From Clostridia bacterium (lineage in GTDB: Bacteria > Bacillota > Clostridia > Christensenellales > CAG-138), in NCBI GenBank assembly GCA_017438865.1, contig JAFRUN010000062.1, forward strand, positions 1 to 53,331: DNA of 53,331 bases, read 5' to 3'. The translations under genes and the position numbers were made by a program. Below the pieces are notes generated by a model. The model was not told where the DNA came from and ran no database searches. It saw only the letters and a program-made list of their open reading frames with translations. Positions 33,647 through 41,717 of this stretch are shown here, in pieces. The first letter of the stretch is position 1; the number at the start of each line of letters is the position of its first letter.

Positions 33647-35872
33647 TCACTCCAGTATTTCGAGCGGCGCGAATCCCGCCGCAAGTTTTTTCACCGCTCC
33701 GTTGTCGAAGCGGATCTCAACGATCATCGACGCGCCGCTGCCGGAAAGTCCGGTCACGACGCCTTCGCCGAACACCTTGTGCCGCACGCGGTCGCCGGGC
33801 TTGCCGGTGAAGCTGATCGCCTTCTTCGGCGACTCCGGCTTCGTTCCGACGTCGGCCTTTGCGGGCGCGGCCGGCCTGAACGTCACGGGCGCGGATGCGG
33901 ACGGGAACGTGTTGAAGCCGCTGCTCCACCGACGTTCCGGCGCGCTGCGCTTCGGCATCCGCATGCCGGGCAGTTCGATCGTATCGCCCATTTCGGTCAG
34001 AAACCGCGAGGGCAGCGCGGGTTCGGTGCGTCCGTAGAGCGTGCGTTCCTTTGCGTAGGACAGATACAGCCGCTTTTTCGCGCGCGTCACGCCGACGTAG
34101 CAGAGCCGCCGCTCCTCCTCGAGCTTATCCTCGTCGCAGACCGACTGTCCGGAGGGGAAGAGCCCTTCCTCCATGCCGCACAGAAACACGTTCGGAAACT
34201 CCAGTCCCTTCGCGGCGTGCAGCGTCATCAGGTTCACGCAGCCGTTCGTCTCGTCCACGTTGTCCGCGGTCGAGAACAGGGCGACGTTGGTCAAAAACGC
34301 CTGCAGAACGTTTCCGTCGTTTGCCGTATAGCCGTTTTCGAACTCCTCGATATAGCCCAGAAGCTCTTCGACGACCTCCGCCCGCGCTTCGTAGTTTTCC
34401 TTCTTGTCGTCTTTGAGGTATGCGTCGTAGCCGATCCGTTCCAGAAGCTCGCGCGTAAAGTCCGCAAGCGGCATCGTGTCCAAGAGCTCGTACAGCTTTT
34501 GAAATACTTCAAGGAACGGCCTGAACTTCGCGGCGGCGCGCGCGGGCACGTCGTCCGGGACGATCGCGGCGGACATCAGCGGGATCCCGCGCCGGTGCGC
34601 GCTGTCCGAAAGCGCCGCGAGCGTCTGCGCGCCGATGCCGCGCGGGGGCAGGTTGACCGCCCGCAAAAACGCTTCGTCGTCGGCGGGGTTCAGCACGAGC
34701 CGCAGATAGGCGAGGATGTCCTTGACCTCCGCTCGCGAGAAGAACGACACGCCGCCGTACACGCGGTAGGGGATCAGAAAGCTCTTCAGCATCATTTCCA
34801 GCACGCGGCTCTGCGCATGCGTGCGGTAGAGGATCGCGTAATCGTCGTATCGCGCGCCGTATCGTGCGCCGTTTGCGATCTTCGAGCAGATATAATACGC
34901 CTCGTCGCGCTCGTCGGGCGCCTCGTGCACGTCGACCGGCTCGCCGCCCTTTGCGGCGGTCCACAGCTTCTTTTCCTTGCGATCTTTGTTGTTGCGGATC
35001 ACGGCGTTCGCCGCGTCGAGGATCTTCTCGGTCGAACGGTAGTTCTGTTCGAGCCGGATGACCTTGCACCCCTCGAAATCCTTTTCAAACTCCAGGATGT
35101 TGCGGATGTCCGCGCCGCGCCACGCGTAGATGCTCTGGTCGTCGTCGCCGACCACGCAGAGATTGCGGTGCGTTTTCGCAAGCATGCTCACGATGTGGTA
35201 CTGCGCAAGGTTCGTGTCCTGATACTCGTCGACGAGAATGTAGCGGAACCGCTCGCGGTATTTTTCGAGCACGTCGGGGTTTTCATCGAACAGACGGATC
35301 GTGCAGAGCAGCAGATCGTCGAAATCGAGCGCGTTCGCATCCTTCAGCCGCTTTTCATACAGCTTGAACGCCTCCAGGATCTGCACCGGCTGTCCCGTCT
35401 CCTTCAGAAAGGCGAGGGGAGAGAGGGAGTGGTTTTTCGCATTCGAGAAGATCCCGGCAAGCATCCGTTTGGTAAAGACCTTGTCGTTCAGGTTCATGTC
35501 CCTGATGATGTGCCCGATCAGGGACTGCTGATCCTGCTCGTCATAGATGATGAACGCCTTGCCGTAGCCGAGCCGTTCGATCTCCACGGAAAGGAGCCGC
35601 GCGCAGAAGCCGTGGAACGTCGCCACCCAGACGGAGCGCGCGTCGGTCTGCACAAGCGAATCGACGCGCTCGCGCATCTCCTTCGCCGCCTTGTTCGTAA
35701 AGGTCAGCGCAAGGATGCGATAGGGCGCGACGCCCTTTTCTTCTATTAAATATGCGATGCGGTGCGTCAGCACACGCGTTTTTCCGCTGCCCGCGCCGGC
35801 AAGGATCAGAAGCGGACCTTCGGTGGTCGTCACGGCTTCGCGCTGCGGCGGGTTCAGTTTCGATAAATCCAT
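33647..35872 (-). CDS. pcrA: ATP-dependent DNA helicase PcrA (UvrD family)
   Basis: A 741-residue superfamily 1A helicase for repair and clearing of replication forks. Motifs: LNPPQREAV, Walker A LAGAGSGKTRVLTHRI, LTFTNKAAKEM, DEYQDTN (motif II), GDDDQSIYAWRGA, EQNYRST, LMTLHAAKGLEFPNVF and YVGVTRAKKRLYL. The C-terminal region ends with a Tudor-like domain (GDRVRHKVFGEGVV) that contacts RNA polymerase in relatives. The ATG at 35872 is 7 nt after the DUF4364 stop and has no clear Shine-Dalgarno site, so re-initiation is likely. Confidence 0.96.
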   Translation of the reverse strand: MDLSKLNPPQREAVTTTEGPLLILAGAGSGKTRVLTHRIAYLIEEKGVAPYRILALTFTNKAAKEMRERVDSLVQTDARSVWVATFHGFCARLLSVEIERLGYGKAFIIYDEQDQQSLIGHIIRDMNLNDKVFTKRMLAGIFSNAKNHSLSPLAFLKETGQPVQILEAFKLYEKRLKDANALDFDDLLLCTIRLFDENPDVLEKYRERFRYILVDEYQDTNLAQYHIVSMLAKTHRNLCVVGDDDQSIYAWRGADIRNILEFEKDFEGCKVIRLEQNYRSTEKILDAANAVIRNNKDRKEKKLWTAAKGGEPVDVHEAPDERDEAYYICSKIANGARYGARYDDYAILYRTHAQSRVLEMMLKSFLIPYRVYGGVSFFSRAEVKDILAYLRLVLNPADDEAFLRAVNLPPRGIGAQTLAALSDSAHRRGIPLMSAAIVPDDVPARAAAKFRPFLEVFQKLYELLDTMPLADFTRELLERIGYDAYLKDDKKENYEARAEVVEELLGYIEEFENGYTANDGNVLQAFLTNVALFSTADNVDETNGCVNLMTLHAAKGLEFPNVFLCGMEEGLFPSGQSVCDEDKLEEERRLCYVGVTRAKKRLYLSYAKERTLYGRTEPALPSRFLTEMGDTIELPGMRMPKRSAPERRWSSGFNTFPSASAPVTFRPAAPAKADVGTKPESPKKAISFTGKPGDRVRHKVFGEGVVTGLSGSGASMIVEIRFDNGAVKKLAAGFAPLEILE

Positions 35873-35879
35873 AGTCGCT

Positions 35880-36410
35880 TCAACGGTTCTCTTTCGAGAG
35901 AATGTCCCAGATGTAGTTATAGACCGGCTCGCCGGCTTCCTCCCAGCGGCTCCGCATCGCCATCGCCTGTTCCTCGCTTGCGGCGGCAAGCGACACGGCA
36001 AGGATCGTCCGGTCCGCCTCGGTGATCAGAAGATGCAGCGTCACGCCCGAATCGTTCTTTTCGATGCGGCTTGAGATCTGCGTTTCGCGCAGAAAGTCGC
36101 CGCGGTGCTCCGAAAGATACGCATCCAGTCTTCTGCGCTCGTTTTCGGGCACGCTCTTCTCGAACATCGCAAGCGCCTCCCGTCCGAGATCGGTCACGCC
36201 GAGACAGTCGCCGAACGCTTTCGGCACCTCGGCGACGAGTCCGTCCTCGATCAGCTCGCCGAGCGCTTCCTCAAAAGCAAAGTACTCCATATCGGAATTG
36301 AGGACCGCCGTGCGATAAAGCTGCGCGCGCGTGGGGATCGCGTCCGCGCGGTCGGCAATGTAGAGCAGGATCAGCTTGTTCTTGGTCTCACCGTGTGTAA
36401 AGTAAGGCAT
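35880..36410 (-). CDS. DUF4364 family protein
   Basis: A 176-residue protein of the DUF4364 type, common in Clostridia next to pcrA. The N-terminal half looks like a winged helix (KNKLILLYIADRA, TRAQLYRTAVLNSDMEYFAF, LGELIEDGLVAEV, LGVTDLGREAL), the C-terminal half an alpha-beta domain (SGVTLHLLITEADRTILAVS). Two ATG codons follow GGAGGT; the second (36410) has the better spacing and is chosen over 36416. A regulatory role is plausible from the fold, but not known. First gene of the pcrA-ligA operon. Confidence 0.82.
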   Translation of the reverse strand: MPYFTHGETKNKLILLYIADRADAIPTRAQLYRTAVLNSDMEYFAFEEALGELIEDGLVAEVPKAFGDCLGVTDLGREALAMFEKSVPENERRRLDAYLSEHRGDFLRETQISSRIEKNDSGVTLHLLITEADRTILAVSLAAASEEQAMAMRSRWEEAGEPVYNYIWDILSKENR

Positions 36411-36433
36411 GGGCATACCTCCATAGATACTTT

Positions 36434-36462
36434 ATTTTACCATATCTCTCTCATTTTCACAA
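36434..36462 (-). promoter_or_regulatory. Promoter of the DUF4364-pcrA-ligA operon
   Basis: Minus strand TTGTGA (36462-36457), 17-nt spacer, TAAAAT (36439-36434), about 25 nt before the DUF4364 start. Confidence 0.7.
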
Positions 36463-36518
36463 GGGTAAAAACCGAATTGCCGGAACCGAAAAAATACAAA
36501 ATATATCACGGAACCCCC

Positions 36519-36547
36519 TTTACAAAAACAATATGCTGTGGTATGAT
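36519..36547 (+). promoter_or_regulatory. Promoter of pyrR-uraA
   Basis: TTTACA (36519-36524), 17-nt spacer, TATGAT (36542-36547) with an upstream TGTGG extended element. The transcript should start near 36554 and read into the PyrR attenuator. Confidence 0.82.
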
Positions 36548-36560
36548 GTCAAAAAAGTAA

Positions 36561-36652
36561 GAATCCTTTAATTCGGTACGAGATGCCGGCAAGGTCCATA
36601 AGCACACAAATCGGTGTATTCTGTCTTGCCGCACGTCCGGCAAGATTTTTTT
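36561..36652 (+). promoter_or_regulatory. PyrR-binding attenuator leader
   Basis: TCCTTTAA (36564-36571) through GCCGGCAAGG (36585-36594) matches the PyrR binding-loop pattern, in which CCTT pairs with AAGG around a GTnC...GAG-type loop. GCCGGCAAG (36585-36593) can alternatively pair with CTTGCCG (36625-36631) to form an antiterminator. CTTGCCG also pairs with CGGCAAG (36638-36644), followed by seven T (36646-36652), as a terminator. UMP-bound PyrR would stabilise the binding loop and so favour termination (family knowledge). Confidence 0.85.
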
Positions 36653-36665
36653 ATGGAGGGACGCC

Positions 36666-37214
36666 ATGAGCGAGCATATCCTGGTCGACGCGCAAACGAT
36701 GGATCGCATGCTGATGCGTCTTTCGCATGAGATCATCGAAAAGAACGGGGGCGTTCATGAACTGTATCTCGTCGGGATCCGCCGCCGCGGGGTGCCGCTG
36801 GCAAAGCGGATCAAGGCGAACATCGAGCGCTTCTCGGATATTCGCGTGGAGCTCGGCGCGCTGGACATCACGCTGTACCGCGACGATCTCAAGGAGCTGT
36901 TTCAGACGCCGCAGGTGCACGGAACGGACATTCCGTTCGACGTCAACGGCAAGGTGATCGTCCTCGTCGACGACGTGATCTACACCGGCAGGACGGCGCG
37001 CGCCGCGATGGACGCGCTGATCGAGCGGGGCAGACCCGCCGCGATCCGGCTGTGCGTGATGGTTGACCGCGGACACCGCGAGCTTCCGATCGCCGCAAAC
37101 TTCGTCGGCAAGAACGTCCCGACCGCGCGCGACGAGTTTATCAGCGTGCGGCTTGAGGAGATCGACGGCGTAAACGAGATCGCGCTGAAACGGCGTGAGG
37201 ACAGGGGAGAATGA
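36666..37214 (+). CDS. pyrR: Bifunctional pyr operon regulator / uracil phosphoribosyltransferase PyrR
   Basis: A 182-residue protein that binds pyr leader RNA when UMP or UTP is abundant and also has uracil phosphoribosyltransferase activity. The phosphoribosyl-binding motif VILVDDVIYTGRTARAAMDAL is exact; the N-terminus (RMLMRLSHEIIEKN) and LVGIRRRGVPLA are family-typical. GGAGGG lies 5 nt before the ATG. It is preceded by its own attenuator and followed by the uracil permease gene, so it regulates uracil uptake along with itself. Confidence 0.96.
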   Translation: MSEHILVDAQTMDRMLMRLSHEIIEKNGGVHELYLVGIRRRGVPLAKRIKANIERFSDIRVELGALDITLYRDDLKELFQTPQVHGTDIPFDVNGKVIVLVDDVIYTGRTARAAMDALIERGRPAAIRLCVMVDRGHRELPIAANFVGKNVPTARDEFISVRLEEIDGVNEIALKRREDRGE

Positions 37215-37273
37215 TCGCAAAGCGATCTTTCCATAGAGACAAATCATAATAAAAGGACACAGGGAGGTACATT

Positions 37274-38785
37274 ATGAATCTGGTCTACAACATTAAGGAC
37301 AAACCGAAGTTCGGTCAGGTGCTGCTCTTCGCACTGCAGCAGCTCTTGGCGATCATGGCGGCGACCATCGCGGTTCCTGCGATCATCGGTCACGGTATGA
37401 GCTCCACCGCGGCGCTGTTCGGCGCAGGCGTCGGCACGCTCGTCTATCTGCTCTTCACGAAATTCAGAAGCCCGGTCTTCCTCGGAAGCTCGTTCGCATT
37501 CCTCGGCTCCATGGCGGCGGCGTTTGCCGGCGGCGTTTCGATGCAGCTCGGTTATCTCGGCCTGATTGTCGGCGCACTGTTTGCCGGTCTCGTCTACGTC
37601 GTCATCGCGATCGTCGTGAAGTTCGCGGGCGTCAAGTGGATCAACAAGCTGATGCCGGCGATCGTCATCGGACCGATCGTTGCGATCATCGGTCTTTCGC
37701 TCGCGGGCAACGCGATCGGCGACCTCACCAAGGGCAATGTCAGTCTTCCCGTCGAGTCCGTCGAAGTGACGGTTGAAGAAGTCGTCACCGAAGAGGATCG
37801 CGCGCAGTTTGTGAACTTCGTCGACGAAGAAAACGGCGTCCGGAAAAACATCATCGCCGATGTGGACGAAACCCATGCGGTCGTTGAAACCGTCACCACC
37901 GGCAGCGTACAGGCGGCAAACAAGTATCTCTGCCTCGTCGTCGGTCTCATCACGCTGGCGGTCACGATGCTCTGCTCGGTCTACGGCAAGAAGATGCTGA
38001 AGATGATCCCGTTCATCATGGGTATCCTGGCGGGCTACGCAGTCGCTGCGGTCTTCACGCTGATCGGTAACGCGACCGGCAACACCGCGCTGCAGATCAT
38101 CAATTTCTCCGGCTTCAAAACCATGCAGTGGTATCCGGACTTCACGTTCCTCACCGCGGTCAAGGGCTTCGGCGAAATGAACGGCGCGTACTTCCTGACG
38201 ATCCTCGTCGCATATGTGCCTGTCGCGTTCGTTGTGTTCGCGGAGCATATTGCGGACCATAAGAACCTGTCCTCGATCGTCGGCGTCGACCTCACCGAGG
38301 ATCCCGGCCTGCACCGCACGCTGCTCGGCGACGGCATCGGCTCCTTCGCGGGCGCGATCTTCGGCGGCTGCCCGAACACCACCTACGGCGAGTCCATCGG
38401 CTGCGTCGCGATCTCCGGCAACGCGTCCGTCGTCACGATCCTTTATACCGCGATCCTTGCGATCCTGATCAGCTTCGTCGGTCCGTTCGCGGCGTTCCTC
38501 GCGTCGATCCCGAGCTGCGTCATGGGCGGCGTCTGCATGGCGCTGTACGGCTTCATCGCGGTCAGCGGTCTCAAGATGATCCAGAAGAGCGACCTGAACG
38601 ACAACCGCAACCTGTTCGTGGTCTCCGTCATCCTGATCGCGGGCGTCGGCGGTCTGACCGTCAGTTTCGGCAAGGTCAACCTCACCACGGTCGCCTGCGC
38701 GTTGATCCTCGGCGTCCTCACGAACCTCATCCTCGGCGGCATGAAGAAGAAAAAGGAACAGAGCGCGCCGAAAGAAGAGAAATAA
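37274..38785 (+). CDS. uraA: Uracil permease (NCS2 / UraA type)
   Basis: A 503-residue membrane protein importing uracil with protons, with about 14 membrane segments. It starts with QVLLFALQQLLAIMAATIAVP and contains the NCS2 signature region FAEHIADHKNLSSIVG (Glu and His in the substrate site) and GGCPNTTYGESIG. A polar insertion of about 60 residues (roughly 155-215, rich in Val, Glu and Asp) lies between two membrane helices and makes it longer than the roughly 430 residues usual for UraA. GGGAGGTACATT precedes the ATG. It shares the PyrR-controlled transcript with pyrR and ends at a terminator. Confidence 0.93.
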   Translation: MNLVYNIKDKPKFGQVLLFALQQLLAIMAATIAVPAIIGHGMSSTAALFGAGVGTLVYLLFTKFRSPVFLGSSFAFLGSMAAAFAGGVSMQLGYLGLIVGALFAGLVYVVIAIVVKFAGVKWINKLMPAIVIGPIVAIIGLSLAGNAIGDLTKGNVSLPVESVEVTVEEVVTEEDRAQFVNFVDEENGVRKNIIADVDETHAVVETVTTGSVQAANKYLCLVVGLITLAVTMLCSVYGKKMLKMIPFIMGILAGYAVAAVFTLIGNATGNTALQIINFSGFKTMQWYPDFTFLTAVKGFGEMNGAYFLTILVAYVPVAFVVFAEHIADHKNLSSIVGVDLTEDPGLHRTLLGDGIGSFAGAIFGGCPNTTYGESIGCVAISGNASVVTILYTAILAILISFVGPFAAFLASIPSCVMGGVCMALYGFIAVSGLKMIQKSDLNDNRNLFVVSVILIAGVGGLTVSFGKVNLTTVACALILGVLTNLILGGMKKKKEQSAPKEEK

Positions 38786-38803
38786 GCAAACCGGTTCCTA
38801 CAG

Positions 38804-38831
38804 GCCCGCTCCGCCGTGAGCGGGCTTTTTT
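38804..38831 (+). terminator. Terminator after uraA
   Basis: GCCCGCTC (38804-38811), 6-nt loop, GAGCGGGC (38818-38825), then six T. Confidence 0.92.
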
Positions 38832-38874
38832 CGTCCCTTCATGCATAGAATGGCTAAAAACGGAGGGACAAAGG

Positions 38875-40056
38875 ATGCAAACGCTGCGTTTCGGGGACAA
38901 GGGGTTATTCGTTCAATACCTGCAGACCGCGCTTTTGCGCGCGGGGGAAGAGCCGGGAGAGATTGACGGGATCTTCGGGCGAAGGACGGAAAATGCGCTC
39001 ATGCGGTTTCAGGATGCGCGCGGGATCCGTGCGGACGGGATCGCCGACCGGCTCACCTGGGCGTCGCTCTATCCGTATTTCGTCGGATCGGTGTTTCGTA
39101 CAAACGGCGCGGGAGAAACGGTCGCCGTGCCGCTCGATTCCGACGTCGTGTTCACCGATCTTCCGTACTCGTCGTTTCTGACCGCCTGCGTGCTGGAAGG
39201 ATTGACGCTTCGCTATCCGTTTCTGGCAAAGTTCCCGATCGGCAGAAGCGTTTCGGGACGCCGGATCGAGGCGATCCGCATCGGCGCGGGCGCGCTGCGC
39301 GTCGGGATCAACGCGGCGCATCACGCCAATGAATGGATCACAACGCCGCTGACGCTGCTGTTTTTCGAGCGCTACGCAAAGGCGCTTTCCGAAAACGGCG
39401 CGATCGGCGGCGTACCTGCGCGCACGCTGTACGAGCGCTCCACGCTGACGCTTGTTCCTCTGGTCAATCCGGACGGCGTCGATCTGGTGACCGGCGCGCT
39501 TTCGGAGGGCGACAGCTTTTATGAGAGCGCACGCGCGCTGTCCGCGTTCTATCCCGGGATCCCGTTTCCAAAAGGGTGGAAGGCGAACATCTCCGGCGTC
39601 GATCTGAACCTCGGCTATCCGGCGGGGTGGGAGAACGCAAGGGCGATCAAGTTCGCACAGGGGTTCACGCGCCCCGGACCGCGCGATTACGTCGGCACGC
39701 GTCCTCTGGAAGCGCCGGAGGACCGCGCCGTGTTCGATCTTACGAATCGCGAACGGTTCGACCGCGCGCTCGCGTATCACACGCAGGGCGGGGAGATCTA
39801 TTGGGAATACCGCGGTTACGCGCCGCAGGGTTCCTATGCGCTTGCGCAGCGGTTTGCCGCCGCCTCCGGCTACGCCGTCGCGAACGTGCCGTATGACAGC
39901 GGCTTCGCGGGCTATAAGGACTGGGTGATCGACGCGCTGCGGGCGAACGCGTTTACGATCGAGGCGGGCAGGGGAACAAACCCGCTGCCGCTTTCCGGTC
40001 TCGAATCGCTGTATGCAGAGAACGAAGGGATCTTCACCGCCGCACTGACCACTTGA
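38875..40056 (+). CDS. M14 peptidase with N-terminal peptidoglycan-binding domain
   Basis: A 393-residue protein. Residues 1-65 are a peptidoglycan-binding_1 domain (LRFGDKGLFVQYLQTALL, GIFGRRTENALMRFQ). Residues about 100-390 are an M14 carboxypeptidase-like domain with zinc ligands His150 and Glu153 (HHANEW) and His302 (AYHTQG), and catalytic Glu363 (TIEAGRG). This resembles gamma-D-glutamyl-diaminopimelate endopeptidase I (YqgT-like), which cuts peptidoglycan stem peptides, often in sporulation. No signal peptide is visible, so it may act in spore compartments or recycle fragments inside the cell. GGAGGGACAAAGG precedes the ATG. Confidence 0.88.
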   Translation: MQTLRFGDKGLFVQYLQTALLRAGEEPGEIDGIFGRRTENALMRFQDARGIRADGIADRLTWASLYPYFVGSVFRTNGAGETVAVPLDSDVVFTDLPYSSFLTACVLEGLTLRYPFLAKFPIGRSVSGRRIEAIRIGAGALRVGINAAHHANEWITTPLTLLFFERYAKALSENGAIGGVPARTLYERSTLTLVPLVNPDGVDLVTGALSEGDSFYESARALSAFYPGIPFPKGWKANISGVDLNLGYPAGWENARAIKFAQGFTRPGPRDYVGTRPLEAPEDRAVFDLTNRERFDRALAYHTQGGEIYWEYRGYAPQGSYALAQRFAAASGYAVANVPYDSGFAGYKDWVIDALRANAFTIEAGRGTNPLPLSGLESLYAENEGIFTAALTT

Positions 40057-40081
40057 AAAACGCCGCCGGTTCTGTTATACT
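40053..40081 (+). promoter_or_regulatory. Promoter for a leaderless transcript of the flippase gene
   Basis: TTGAAA (40053-40058, overlapping the stop codon of the M14 gene), 17-nt spacer, TATACT (40076-40081). The ATG of the next gene starts only 6 nt after the -10, so transcription should begin at or within a base of that A. There is no Shine-Dalgarno sequence. Confidence 0.75.
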
Positions 40082-40087
40082 GTGCGC

Positions 40088-41716
40088 ATGGAAGTCAATA
40101 AGAAAACATCATTTGTTAAGGGCGCGGCGATCCTTGCGATCGCCGGGCTGATCTGCAAGCTCATCGGCGTGTTCTTCCGCGTCTTTGCCGTGCGCATCGT
40201 CGGGGAAAAGGGCATGTTCTTCTATGAGCTTGTCTATCCGATGTATTCCTGGCTTCTCATCATTTCGAGCTCCGGCATTCCGACGGCGATCTCGCGCATG
40301 GTCGCGGAGCGCGCCGCGGTCGGCAATCACGACGGTGCAAGGCGCGTGTTCCGGCGTTCGCTTCTTCTGCTCTTTCTGATCGGCGCGGTGACGTCCGCAC
40401 TGATGTTCTTCGGCGCGGAATGGCTCGGCGAAACCGTTCTGAACGGCGGACCGGGCGCGAAGTATTCCATGATGGCGCTGGCGCCCGCGCTGCTGTTCGT
40501 CTCCATGATCTGCGCCTACCGCGGGTATCTGCAGGGGCTGCAGCGCATGACGGGCACGAGCATTTCGCAGTTTGCCGAGCAGGTATTCAAGCTGCTTTCC
40601 GGACTGCTTCTTGCGGCGTATCTCACCAAACGGTACGCCGGGACGGACCTTCAGTACGCCGCGGGCGCCGCAGGTCTGCTGCTCGGCGTCACGGTTTCCG
40701 AGATCCTTGCGCTTCTCGTGATGATCGTCTTCTATCTTCGCACGAAGGGGCAGTACCCGGCGCTTCTTGCCGATCCGGATCCGAACGGGCGCGTGCTCGG
40801 TCCGATGCTGGTCATCGCCGTCCCGATCACGCTCGGCGCGTCGATCCTGCCGATCGCGAACTTCCTCGATTCCGTCATGATCAAGCGTCTTCTGGAGGGG
40901 ATCGGATTTTCGTCCGAGTACGCGGAGCTGAACTATACCGCGCTCTGCACATACGTCCGTTCCATCATCAACCTGCCCGCGACGCTCACCGTCGGCATCT
41001 CCATGTCGATCGTTCCGGCGATCTCCGCCGCGCGCGCAAGAGGCGACCGGCAGGGTGTGCAGAACCTTTCGCTTCTGAGTCTGAAGATCTCCATGGCGAT
41101 CGGACTTCCGTGCGCGGTCGGGCTTTCCGTGCTCGCCGGACCGATCATCAAGCTGCTGTATTCCCGCGTGACGCCGGAGGCGCTTGCGATCGCGGAGCCG
41201 CTGATGCACGTCGCCGCGTTTACCGTCATCTTTATTTCTCTGGTGCAGACCGCGACCGGCGCGCTGCAGGGAGCGCGCAGGCACTGGTTGCCGATGCTGT
41301 TCCTGCTGATCGGCGGCGTCACCAAGATCGCGGTCAATCTGATCTTCATTCCGATGAAGGACGTCAACATCCTCGGCGCGGTGCTGTCGAACCTCGCCTG
41401 TTACGGCGTCGCCGGCATTCTCGATACGATCGCGCTTCTGCGCGTGACAAAGGCGAAGCTCAGCGTCGTCAACACGTTTTTGAAGCCCGCGTTTGCCGCC
41501 GCGGTCATGGGCGGCGCCGCGTGGGGCGTGCAGCATCTGCTGTCCCGCGTCGCTTTTTTGCAGACCGGCTGGATGTCGCGCTTTGCAACGCTGTTTGCGA
41601 TCCTCGTCGCGGTCGCTGTGTACGCCGTGCTGACGATCCTGCTCGGTATGTTCACGAAGGAAGAACTCGCCTATATTCCGGGCGGAAGGAAGCTCGCCCG
41701 CTTTGCAAGGAGATAA
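40088..41716 (+). CDS. Oligosaccharide/lipid flippase, SpoVB/YabM-like (MOP superfamily)
   Basis: A 542-residue MATE/MOP-type membrane protein with about 14 helices. The N-terminus KGAAILAIAGLICKLIGVFF is the usual first helix, followed by EKGMFFYELVYPMYSWLL and IPTAISRMVAE. The pairing with a TP-methylase/MazG gene matches yabM-yabN of Bacillus, so it is probably a peptidoglycan-precursor or related lipid flippase of the SpoVB/MurJ kind. The ATG at 40088 fits the family N-terminus; a GTG two codons upstream lies between promoter and ATG. It has no ribosome site and seems to be read from a leaderless mRNA. The next gene starts 2 nt after the stop. Confidence 0.9.
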   Translation: MEVNKKTSFVKGAAILAIAGLICKLIGVFFRVFAVRIVGEKGMFFYELVYPMYSWLLIISSSGIPTAISRMVAERAAVGNHDGARRVFRRSLLLLFLIGAVTSALMFFGAEWLGETVLNGGPGAKYSMMALAPALLFVSMICAYRGYLQGLQRMTGTSISQFAEQVFKLLSGLLLAAYLTKRYAGTDLQYAAGAAGLLLGVTVSEILALLVMIVFYLRTKGQYPALLADPDPNGRVLGPMLVIAVPITLGASILPIANFLDSVMIKRLLEGIGFSSEYAELNYTALCTYVRSIINLPATLTVGISMSIVPAISAARARGDRQGVQNLSLLSLKISMAIGLPCAVGLSVLAGPIIKLLYSRVTPEALAIAEPLMHVAAFTVIFISLVQTATGALQGARRHWLPMLFLLIGGVTKIAVNLIFIPMKDVNILGAVLSNLACYGVAGILDTIALLRVTKAKLSVVNTFLKPAFAAAVMGGAAWGVQHLLSRVAFLQTGWMSRFATLFAILVAVAVYAVLTILLGMFTKEELAYIPGGRKLARFARR

Positions 41717-41717
41717 T

